Source: Aegilops tauschii subsp. strangulata
Lineage: Eukaryota; Streptophyta; Magnoliopsida; Poales; Poaceae
Length of the DNA: 64,000 nt
Direction of reading: 5' to 3'
Assembly (NCBI RefSeq): GCF_002575655.3
Contig: NC_053035.3
Location: 381,401,792 to 381,465,791 of the forward strand
Shown here: positions 24,073 to 33,309 of the stretch, piece by piece
Position numbering within the stretch: the first letter of the stretch is position 1
Layout of the letters: every line of letters begins with the position of its first letter
Translations under genes and position numbers: made by a program
Notes under the pieces: model-generated
Told to the model about the DNA's origin: nothing
Seen by the model: the letters and a program-made list of their open reading frames with translations, nothing else
The model's database searches: none

Positions 24073-24487
24073 TGTCGGTGTCAAAACCGGCAGATCTCGG
24101 GTAGGGGGTCCCGAACTGTGCGTCTGAGGATCGAAGGTAACAGGAGACAGGGACACGATGTTTACCCAGGTTCGGGCCCTCTTAATGGAGGTAATACCCT
24201 ACTTCCTTCTTGATTGACTTTGATGAGTATAGGGGTTACAAGAGTTGATCTACCTCGAGATCGTAATAGCTAAACCCTAGATGTCTAGCCTGATAGATTA
24301 TGATTGCCTCTACGAACTAAGCCCTCCAGTTTATATAGACACCGGAGGGGGTTAGGGTTGTACAGAGACGGTTTACAGAGAAAGGAATCTTCATATCCGA
24401 ACGCCAAGCTTGCCTTCCACGCCAAGGAGAGTCCCATCCGGACACGGGGGGAAGCCTTCTATCTTGTACCTTCTTGTCCCACCAGTC
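24073..24487 (-). repeat. Element A 5' LTR, truncated (about 415 of 471 bp)
   Basis: It matches 6107-6577 from TGTCGGTG up to CCACCAGTC. The last ~56 bp (the LTR 5' end in element orientation) are missing and Angela LTR sequence follows, so a deletion removed the junction and the target duplication. Confidence 0.85.
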
Positions 24488-25359
24488 TAGGGGAAGGAAG
24501 GAGAGGGAGAAGGAGTATGAAAGGGGGGCGCTGCCCCCCTTCCCTTGTCCAATTCGGACTGCAGGGGGGCTGCCCTCGCGACCCTCCTCTCTCTCCAACA
24601 AGGCCCATGGTGGCCCATTAGTTCCCCCAGGGGGTTCCGGTAACCCCTCTGGCACTCCATTTTTACCCGAAACTATCCGGAACACTTCCGGTGTCCGAAT
24701 AACATGGTCCAATATATCAATCTTTACGTCTCGAGTATTTCGAGACTCCTCGTCTCCGTGATCTCATCCAGGACTCCGAACAACCTTCGGTCATCAAATC
24801 ACATAAACTCATAATACAAATCGTCATCGAACGTTAAGCGTGCAGACCCTACGGGTTCGAGAACTATGTAGACATGACCGAGACACCTCTCTGGTCAATA
24901 ACCAATAGCGGAACCTGGATGCTCATATTGGATCCTACATATTCTACGAAGATCTTTATCGGTCAAACCGCATAACAACATATGTTGTTCCCTTTGTCAT
25001 CGGTATGTTACTTGCCCGAGATTCGATGGTCGGTATCATCATACCTAGTTCAATCTCGTTACCAGCAAGTCTCTTTACTCGTTCCGTAATGCATCATCCC
25101 GCAACTAACTTTTTAGTCATATTGCTTGCAAGGCTTATAGTGATGTGCATTATCGAGAGGGCCCAGAGATACCTCTCCGACAATCGGAGTGACAAATCCT
25201 AATCTCGATCTATGCCAACTCAACAAACACCATCGGAGACACCTGTAGAGCATCTTTATAATCACCCAGTAACGTTGTGACGTTTGATAGCACACTAAGT
25301 GTTCCTCCGATATTCGAAAGTTGCATAATCTCATGGTCATAGGAACATGTATAAGTCAT
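24488..25359 (-). repeat. Angela-like 5' LTR, segment 2
   Basis: It continues the LTR interrupted at 6106. The end of this segment (from about 25226) aligns with 1-137 of the window. It ends with AAGTCAT, whose CAT is the CACTA target duplication. Confidence 0.88.
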
Positions 25360-25690
25360 CACTACTGGAATCAGAAAATTGGCCATCAGCCAGTTCTTTG
25401 CCGTCTGCTAGCTGACGGCAAAGAAGGTCTTTGTCATCCGCTTACATAAAATGGACGGCAAAGAACTGACTGATGGCAAAGAAGGTCTTTGCCATCAGCC
25501 AATTCTTTGCCGTCTGCTAGTGGACGGCAAAGAATCTTTGCCGTCAGCTGGCGGATGGCAAAGAGAGAGGTGGGCCCCACTAACGAGCTGCTTAGTAAAA
25601 ACCTAACGGCCCCCTCTTTGTCGTCAGCTAGCTGACAACAAAAAGCAAAAAAGCAGACGACAAAGGAGGGCGGACGACAAAGAATTGACC
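25360..25690. repeat. CACTA left TIR and subterminal repeats
   Basis: The TIR is followed by about six exact TTTGCCGTC or GACGGCAAA motifs and several variants, many arranged as inverted pairs a few bases apart. In En/Spm-type elements such subterminal motifs bind the accessory TnpA-like protein. Confidence 0.88.
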
Positions 25691-25810
25691 TAACTAACGG
25701 CCGAGCCCCACCCCGCCCTCTCTCTCTCTGTTTCTGTCCTCCTCCCCGACGACCACCGCCACCCGTCGGCGCCCCCGCCACCCCCCGCCCCCCCTACCAC
25801 CTGCCGCCGC
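25691..25810. other. GC-rich CACTA sequence left of element E
   Basis: Cytosine-rich, Pro-codon-like sequence that continues directly after element E at 31615. No gene is assigned. Confidence 0.5.
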
Positions 25811-26238
25811 TAACGGTGTCCTGGACTACGGGGTACTCACCACGTTGTCTCCCGACCAGCTGGATTGGGCCGAGGACCCCCCATGGCGGTTCACTCATGG
25901 GCCACTTCGGGCAGCCCATGCCGCATACAAGGAAGATCTCACGAGACTTGGCGCACAAGACGAGGACTCTCCTAAACCCTAGGCCTCTGGTGTGTTATAT
26001 AAACCGAGGCTAGGCTAGTCAATAGACAATCTAATATTTATTTACTACAGTCTCGTGGTAGATACATGTACTCTGTACTATACCCACATCGAATATAATC
26101 AAGCAGGAGTAGGGTTTTACCTCTTAGAGAGGGCCCGAACCTGGGTAAACACTGTGTTCCTCGTCTCATGTTACCCATTGCTCCAAGACACCTAGCTTAG
26201 GACCCCTACTACGAGATACGCCGGATATAGAACCGACA
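25811..26238 (+). repeat. Element E 5' LTR
   Basis: It runs from TAACGGTGTCCTGG to GAACCGACA. The first dinucleotide is TA where the 3' copy has TG, a point change. TATATAAA at about 25996-26003 is a likely promoter TATA box. Confidence 0.88.
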
Positions 26239-26257
26239 TTGGTGCTTTCATTGAGAG
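26239..26257 (+). other. Element E primer binding site
   Basis: TTGGTGCTTTCATTGAGAG directly follows the LTR. Confidence 0.65.
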
Positions 26258-29200
26258 CGTGCTGGGTGATCATTGCGGTTCCATGAATCATCCTCATCTA
26301 CATCGGTTCCGAACTCGTCGGTCAGATAGGATGAAATTTCTGCGGCGACATGAACCAGGTGTTGTTTTTCTAATCTACTTATCTCCGTTTAATCTATGTG
26401 AGGACGTTATCTGTTGGCCAGTACTATCTCTTGTTCGCAGGTCTAACTAGAATCAGTATTATACTCCTAATCTGATTTGATCTGTGGTGGCGGCCGTCGT
26501 GCAATGTCAAATCAAAATCAACTGCGTGTACGCTGCTGATTCTTTGCTGCATCCGGAACATAAAAATCACAGATGATTAGACAGCTCGCTGCTGCTATAA
26601 AAGTCATCCTGCGCGTGTACGGGCTCGTTGTTTTTGCTGTGCGCAAGTGCCCCAGGCCGGCAAAGGTTGGGCTCGGTCGCAGCGCCCACAGGGAGATTCC
26701 TTTCTCTTTGCTTTATTCATTATTTAATTATATGTGGAGGTATTCTGCACGTTCGGCTAGTAGTTTGCTGTTCGTCTACCCTTTGCTTAGTGACCTACAC
26801 CTTTTGCATACTAGTATTGGTAATACTACTTACAACTCTGCGTGGTGGCCGTTGGAGCAGACCCAAAGTGCTACCCTAGTAGTGCTAGTTGAAGCATTCT
26901 TTGCGAGTTCGGTTATTCATCTGTAGTCGGAAAAACTTTACGTTAGATTTTGCATTGTCTGCCTTTAATTTGGCTAGTCTCGTATTACTACCATGCTACC
27001 TCTCTGCACTAATTTTAATACCTTTTTCTTCTCTCTTGAGAATTATTACTTCGGCCAGTGTTATCCTTTTTACACAGGTAATGTATGGCCCCAATGATTA
27101 TGTTTGGAGAGTTCATGGTTCATCGCTATGTTGTATTGGCATTGTCGTTCCACACGCCCTGAGCCGATGCCCCACGGGTTCGGACCAACAACGACGTCGT
27201 CGCCGCGTCCCTCCACCAACCACGTTGTGTCACCACCCAGGCCATTATTCCTTTAAACAATATGTTTTCAAAAATTAATTATGCAAAGATGTTTATCATT
27301 ATTATTATTTCTTCTGGCTTGGCAATTTACATATGGGCAGGAAATCTACTTTGTGTGCGCCACCTTGGCGAGCATCGCTCCCGCATCGTTTATTTTGTTT
27401 GCAGTCAGATCAGATAAAAAATAAAGATGGTGACGCCCGCCGTCAGGCGGTACGTCGGATCCGGACTTTGCTCCGGCGACGAGCAGCACACCTAACTCAT
27501 GCAAACATTCTACCCCGCGCGTCTTGGCAATTCTTGGAGAAGCGAGCAATCCAGCCGAGGGGACCATGCATGCGCAGCTTTGCGCTGACGAACATTAAGC
27601 CCGATGGCAGCACACATCAGGGAGACTTCGTTCTTTTCCTTTTTCATATTCAACATCTAGTCGGCCCCTGGTTCTCTGCTACTTTCTACTAAAAAGGTAC
27701 ACAGACCAAAAATACTGGTAACCAATTTGGGACTGGTTTTGCAGCACGGTACCCAAAATCCAGTACTATTGCTTTCATGTATTGGTGGATCCGGTAAAAG
27801 ATCAGAGAAATTTGGTTCTCGTTGCTAGTTCATTATGGATTACTTCGTCTATTCGCATCAATCTGCTACAGTCCCAAACAGGTTTTATTTTTCCTAACTG
27901 TTCGGTCAGCCCCTAAAATTATGGCGTGCGGAACATTTTCTGTTGTCTTGCATTGCACTATTTTTGCAGAAATATTTTGTCGACACTTGTACGTGGCGTC
28001 GGTCGGGTCAGCCTCTCACCCTCATCTGGGTCGGCACCTGTGTGGACATTGCCACGCCACAACGCCGTCACGTCATCATGTCGACCTAGGCGCCTAGGCT
28101 ACATCTTTTTAACAATTTACTTGGCGTATTTTAAACATGCGAGAATCTTTTGTATATTTATATTATTATTTTTGGACTGCACTATTTCCTGTGTGTAGGT
28201 AAACGACTTCGACTGTGTCACGCGGTTAGTTCGGCAAACCGACGTCGTCGTCCCAATCGGCATAAATTGGCTCGTGTGCACACCTTGTTGGTCGAATTAC
28301 CATACCGACATGTTCAGCTGCCTCGAGGACTTCGGTATCACCGAAAGAGCTATACCTCGACGGGTGCACAGGCCATATTGCTATTATTATTCGCTTTGCT
28401 TAAAATATTAATTATGCAACGAATTTTTTACTTTATCATTATTACTTCTACCTTGCACTATCGTATGTGTGCAGACAATCAATTTTTTGCCGCGTCACGC
28501 AGTCACCTCGCCGTACGGAGTCATCCTCTCGCCTCCATCAACCCAGTTCCACCATCACCATGGTGTGATACCCTGTGTCGCCATCATCGCGTCGTTGCTT
28601 CATCAAACTAACGTTCACCATGCCGACCTGTTTCGACACGTCGACTGACGTGGGGGCTTCATTATCACGCTGCCGAACTACTCCGTCTCCTCGGCTGGAC
28701 CAGGAACTTCGCCTCGGCACTTCGGCACTGTCGTGCTATCACTTCATCAAGTCGAGCTTTTCGCTTGGGTACGTCACGACCGGCTTGGGAATTGGGACCT
28801 TGAGCCGCTACAAGCTCGGCCCATGTCACACCGAGCACATTAACCAGCTAAGTCGCTTTCGTGCTCAAAAACATTTGGTTTTAAATTTTGTTCGGTTTTG
28901 CCAAGTGTTACACTTTTTTGACAAAAAGTCGTTTGCGGAAAACTTTCCTTGTCAAAACCTTGTTTGTGACACACAAATTCAAATACCCCGTTTACTTGGG
29001 GGCTTCCTTTATGAAGCCTTTCCTCTTGCATATGATTATACTTGTATGGCTTCGTTCCTTGTTCGTGTATTACGCCACAATATGCACCATGTTGACTTAA
29101 GTGTTCCGCAAGCTGGGTTGCCTTGCTCCTGTGTTTACCCCTACGTTCCCGATTGTTCGGCTAGGGAGTAAAGGGAGCACCTCTGCGATTGTCACGATCG

Positions 29201-30334
29201 GGTCATCCGAGCTCGGATCTCAGACTGGGTGAAGCCAAAAGCTAGCGCTCTTATTGTTTTCAATCATGGTCGGCACACAACGGAACTCATGAATACGAAA
29301 AATCTATTGCACAAGTCTCATAGTAACAATGAGCAACTGAAGAAAGGTATCGGTGGGGGTACTATTTTCTTTGAAGATGCTTCTTACACTTCATCAGTAA
29401 TATAGCATAAGTTCCCTGAGCGCGCTTTGTCTATTACAGTCTTATGGCCTGATCGCCTGGCTATCGGAAACACCGTCGATATTCTCGACAGGTGGAGTAC
29501 ATAACACTTTTCAGCCCTTGACCGAAGAGGGAGAAGCCGACGGTCGGTTAAGACGCGTTTACGGTTCGGGTGAACACAAATATGATATAAGTACTTTGGT
29601 ACATACAATCATTATACATAAAATTCTTTTACCCAAGTCACTTGGGGGCTCTTAAATTAGTATGAGCCGTTTTATAATAGATGTTTTCTTCTCAGTCGCT
29701 GCACAGTCTTTTTCTACCACTCCTTTCTCGACTCAGGTGTATGATCAATAGCCGGGTTGCCTGGTTTCTCTCTAAAGCCGCTCGCGTTTAGTTCGCTAAA
29801 CTAGCCTGAGAAACACTCCGCCTTCGGGATAGGGAGGTTGAAGCCGAAGGCTGACCCACTTGAAGTCTAGAGATCAGATGTGTCATGTCAAAGCACGACG
29901 AAAGTACAATTTTAAGACCAATTTCATATTGGCACGAAAATAGCTTGTTTCAATCTAGACGAAGCGGGACATTCTCTTGGTTGAGGTGTTCGGCGTGAAA
30001 CTATTTTCTAAAAAATACAGTTCAGCATCTTTCCTGCTGAACTCCACCTCGGCATTGTCAAAACATACGTGACAGTTGAACTTGTTCCCGAGGAGGTACG
30101 ATCCCAGGGTTAGCCATTTTGCCCAATCCAATTCTCGGGGGCTACTGCATTGACAATCCAATGCAGACAATTTAAGTGCAATATAGTTTTCGAGGAGATT
30201 ATGATCCTCAGGTTGGTCGGCCGCACCCAACCTAAGTCTCGAGGACTTTGCACACCGCCTTTTGTGTCCCGAAGTATTCTGCCGAGCTAGGAGTTGATCC
30301 TCAGGCCAATTTTGTGAATCAACCTGAGTCACAT

Positions 30335-30478
30335 GGGCTACTGGGATCAGCGATCTTATGTCATCCTTCAGGTGCATCTCGGGTTTTAGACTGATACACA
30401 CCTTGAGGGCTACTAGGATCAGCGATCTTATGTCATCCTTCAGGTGCATCTCGGGTTTTAGACTGATACACACCTTGA
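30335..30478. repeat. 72-bp tandem duplication
   Basis: Two nearly identical copies (30335-30406, 30407-30478) contain GATCAGCGATCTTATGTC and GGTGCATCTCGGGTTTTAG. The period is a multiple of three. Confidence 0.9.
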
Positions 30479-30688
30479 GGGCTACTGGCTATATATCTCA
30501 GCAGAGAATAAATTGCACCAATCAAAAATATTGACAAAAAATCAGCCCGCAGTCGGGGTGGTGCACCACCTCGGAAGCAGTCCGGCATAAAGCTCGGGCG
30601 CCAGTGGCTGGCTCCATAGAGGGCATTTCCGGCATTAAGCTCAGCTAAACTCCATCAACTTTTTTGAACCAAGGTGATCTATGACACC

Positions 30689-30922
30689 TCGGATATAGTC
30701 CGGCGTTGGAGCTCGGATACAGTCCAGCGTTGGAGCTTGGATACAGTCCGGCATTGGAGCTTGGACATAGTCCGGTGTTGGAGCTCGGATACAGTCCGGC
30801 GTTGGAGCTCGGCTATAACAATACTCTTCGGATACAGTCCGGCGTTGGAGCTCAGAAGCAGTCCAACGTTGGTGCTCGGCTGCAAAAGATACCTCGAATG
30901 CAGTCCGACATTGGAGCTCGGA
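30689..30922. repeat. 24-bp minisatellite
   Basis: Degenerate units of the type TCGGATACAGTCCGGCG followed by TTGGAGC, 24 bp each, about eight copies with one interruption at 30810-30827. The 8-codon period keeps frames open on both strands. Confidence 0.88.
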
Positions 30923-31168
30923 CAAAAAGGACACTGCCGCCCGGGAACAACTTCAAACCCGAGGTGGGGCATAAAAATAACAAGGCATTGATAAAGGCCG
31001 GAAACTTAAAGGGGCTCCTCGGATACCCGACGTGTAAACTCTTCGGATGCACTTCGGCGATCCTCAAGATCGAAGATTAGAAGATTTGTTGAACTAGTTT
31101 TCAAGACCGACGACCGAAGATGAAGAACATTTTGAAAGAATCGAGGAGCGTCCCCAACTTGAAGACCG

Positions 31169-31182
31169 GTTCAGGGGGCTAC
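31169..31182 (+). other. Element E polypurine tract
   Basis: GTTCAGGGGGCTAC directly before the 3' LTR. Confidence 0.75.
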
Positions 31183-31609
31183 TGACAGTGTCCTGGCCTA
31201 GGGGGTACTCACCACGTCGTCTCCCGACCAGCTGGATTGGGCCGAGGACCCCCCATGGTGGTTCACTCATGGGCCACTTCGGGCAGCTCGTGCCGCATAC
31301 AAGGAAGATCTCATGAGACTTGGCGCACAAGACGAGGACTCTCCTAAACCCTAGCCTCTGGTGTGTTATATAAACCGAGGCCAGGCTAGTCAATAGACAA
31401 TCTAATATTCATTTACTACAGTCTCGTGGTAGATACATGTACTCTGTACTATACCCACATCGAATATAATCAAGCAGGAGTAGGGTTTTACCTCTTAGAG
31501 AGGGCCCAAACCTGGGAAAACATCGTGTTCCTCGTCTCCTGTTACCCATCGCTCCAAGACACCTAGCTTAGGACCCCTACTACGAGATACGCCGGATATA
31601 GAACCGACA
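31183..31609 (+). repeat. Element E 3' LTR
   Basis: It runs from TGACAGTGTCCTGG to GAACCGACA and pairs with 25811-26238. Confidence 0.9.
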
Positions 31610-32084
31610 GCCGCCCCCTTGCCCCGCCACCTGCCCACCCACCGCCCCTCGCCTCGTCGCCCCGACCACTTGCCGCCCCCTTGTCCCACCACCCGCCACC
31701 GCCCCCTTGTCCCGTCGCCCTTCGCCCCGTCGTCCCATCGCCCCGCCGCCCCCACCACCCGCCAGCGCCCCGCCGCCCGAATGGCCCACCGCCGCGGCGC
31801 CCCGCCGCCCGAACGGTCCACCACCGCGGCTCCCCGCTGCCGCCACCACCTGCCCAGCGCCCCGGCGACATCGCCCCGGAGCCCTGCGACCCCCGTCGCC
31901 ACCGCCACCCTGCCGCTGCGAAGCCCTGGCCAACGCCATCTCCGGCGAGTGTTTTTTTTTCTTCTTTTTCTTTTTTTGCTGTTTAATTGTTAGATTAGAC
32001 TAGATATGTGTTAGTGTTAGATTTAGTGCTAGATTATATTAGATTAGACTAGTGCATGGGTTTTAGTTAATTAGTCATATAATT

Positions 32085-32397
32085 AAAAGAAGTAGAAAAA
32101 AGATGAAAAAAGAAGAAGAAGAAGAAAAGAAGAATATGTAGAAGGGGGAAGAAGAAGAAGAAGAAGAGGAGGAGGAGGAGGAGAAGAAAAAGAAGAAAAA
32201 TAGGAGAAGATGAGAAGAAGAGGAGGAAAAAGGTAAATAAGGAAGAAATAAAAGAAGAAGAAGAAGAAGAGAAGGAAAGAAGAAGAAGAAGAAGAAGAAG
32301 AAGAAGAAGAAGAAGAAGAAGAAGAAGAAGAAAGGAAAGAAGAAGAAGAAGAAGAAGAAGAAGAAGAGAAGAAAAGAAGAAGAAGGAGAGAAGGAAA
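32085..32397. repeat. GAA-rich purine tract (about 310 bp)
   Basis: Long (GAA)n with GGA and GAAA interruptions and only a few pyrimidines, mostly near its left edge. Confidence 0.95.
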
Positions 32398-32495
32398 CAC
32401 CCCGACCCCGACACGACACCCCGAAACAGCACCCCGACGCCGACACGGCACCCCGACCCCGACACGACACCCACGACACCCAGACCCCCGACACC
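32398..32495. repeat. C-rich minisatellite
   Basis: Repeats around CACCCCGACCCCGACACGA, with a unit of about 19 bp and degenerate copies. Confidence 0.8.
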
Positions 32496-32930
32496 TCCCG
32501 AAAAGGTGCTCTTTGGCCTTCCAGACGCCGACGGGGTCATATATTTGTGAATTATGAGTCAGGTCATATATTTTTCTATTTTGTTATGAAAAACATCATA
32601 TATAATTGTGTTGATCGGGTAGATTTAAATGTGCAGTTGTTTCATCGCTGCGAGGTGTGGTGTTCGACGACCTCCCCGTGCGTTTGACGAGCTCTGCCCC
32701 TTCGTTCGTGGGTGAGCACAAATGACATGTCCGCCTCCCCCCTTAATTATTTGCTCTGTTCCGGTGTTCGTGCCGATGAAACTTGCTAGCTAGCTATATA
32801 TGTGTCTTGAATCATCAGTATGGTAACCAATATGTGTCTCCTGTTCGAAAGGGTTATAGTTATAAATATGCATGCATTTGCATATTTATAACCGTGATTC
32901 TTTCAATTTGTCCAACGCTATCCATGGACA

Positions 32931-33150
32931 ACCCGAGTATGTGTAGATTGGGTTCGTTTTCCCATATGCTTTGCTCCAGATAAGATGCATAAATTTCGTC
33001 AGTGCCTCCCCTGTTGTTCTCCGGGTACACATCCTCTCTGTTTATTGCAGAGACGTGTATCAGGAGAACGGCGGGGAGGCGCTGCCGAAATTTTGTGTCG
33101 GATCCGGAGCATAGCATGGGAAAATGAACCCAATCTACACATACTCGGGT
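32931..33150. repeat. 220-bp near-perfect inverted repeat upstream of TNP2
   Basis: The arm from 32931 (ACCCGAGTATGTGTAGATTG) pairs with the arm ending at 33150 (CAATCTACACATACTCGGGT). The outermost 25 bases are perfectly complementary. Pairing continues through the AAATTTCG and GCCTCCCC parts with mismatches that are partly G:U compatible, ending in CTCTG-TTTATTG-CAGAG at the centre (about 33041). RNA from either strand could fold into a hairpin about 100 bp long. Confidence 0.9.
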
Positions 33151-33246
33151 GGGATTAGGACCTATCATTACCTATTAGAGTGTAGGTTGCATGGACGTAA
33201 TAAAATTGACAAACTAGATTAACTGATGAATATATGCATGGTGAAT

Positions 33247-33279
<33 letters not shown>
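33247..33279. repeat. TA microsatellite
   Basis: Alternating TA of about 33 bp with one C interruption, just upstream of the TNP2 start. Confidence 0.9.
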
Positions 33280-33309
33280 GTTGTGTGTACAGTAGCTCTG
33301 AAAGTCAAG

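Larger units (their letters stand above)
6107..24487 (-). mobile_element. Element A: gypsy-type non-autonomous retrotransposon with antisense gene
   Basis: On the minus strand it runs from a truncated 5' LTR (24073-24487) through PBS, gag-like ORF and non-coding sequence to an antisense spliced gene on the plus strand, then PPT and 3' LTR (6107-6577). It contains a 4.2-kb solo-LTR-like insertion and a 6.8-kb Sabrina-like insertion; without these it is about 7.4 kb. No protease, RT, RNase H or integrase is seen. It is the same kind of element as B (38818-48045): the LTRs are reverse complements of each other, and gag, non-coding and antisense gene parts all correspond. Confidence 0.88.
26258..31168 (+). 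other. Non-coding interior of element E
   Basis: No recognisable domain on either strand. The part up to about 28620 alternates GC-rich blocks with AT-rich blocks that end in intron-acceptor-like CAG or TAG (for example 27077, 27338, 27969, 28198, 28474), as if diverged copies of a 230-280-bp unit. A 72-bp duplication and a 24-bp repeat lie near the 3' end. The 198-codon frame at 28575-29171 is not recognised, and I do not call it a gene. Confidence 0.6.
25811..31609 (+). mobile_element. Element E: non-coding LTR retrotransposon
   Basis: A complete 5799-bp element with 5-bp duplication GCCGC (25806-25810, 31610-31614). LTRs of 428 and 427 bp flank a 4.9-kb interior with no recognisable gag or pol. 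The PBS and PPT are nearly identical to those of A and B, as are interior phrases near 29150-29250 and 29745-29850, so it is probably mobilised by the same unseen autonomous gypsy relative. Confidence 0.87.
31615..32930. other. CACTA 5' region: GC-rich block, purine tract, C-rich repeat
   Basis: GC-rich proline-codon sequence runs to about 31950, followed by AT-rich sequence, the GAA tract, a CCCCGA-type repeat, and AT-rich sequence before the hairpin. Apparent long frames here are compositional. It may hold the TNP2 promoter and first non-coding exon, but I cannot place them. Confidence 0.5.

Noticed and set aside
28575..29171. 198-codon plus-strand frame in element E
   Set aside because: No recognised domain, no counterpart in A or B, and low-complexity local context; kept as non-coding.
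31619..32003. Proline- and arginine-rich open frames left of the GAA tract
   Set aside because: Compositional; several overlapping frames are open and no domain is seen.
32067..32540. 157-codon Ser/Phe/Leu frame on the minus strand
   Set aside because: Direct translation of the GAA/TTC repeat tract.
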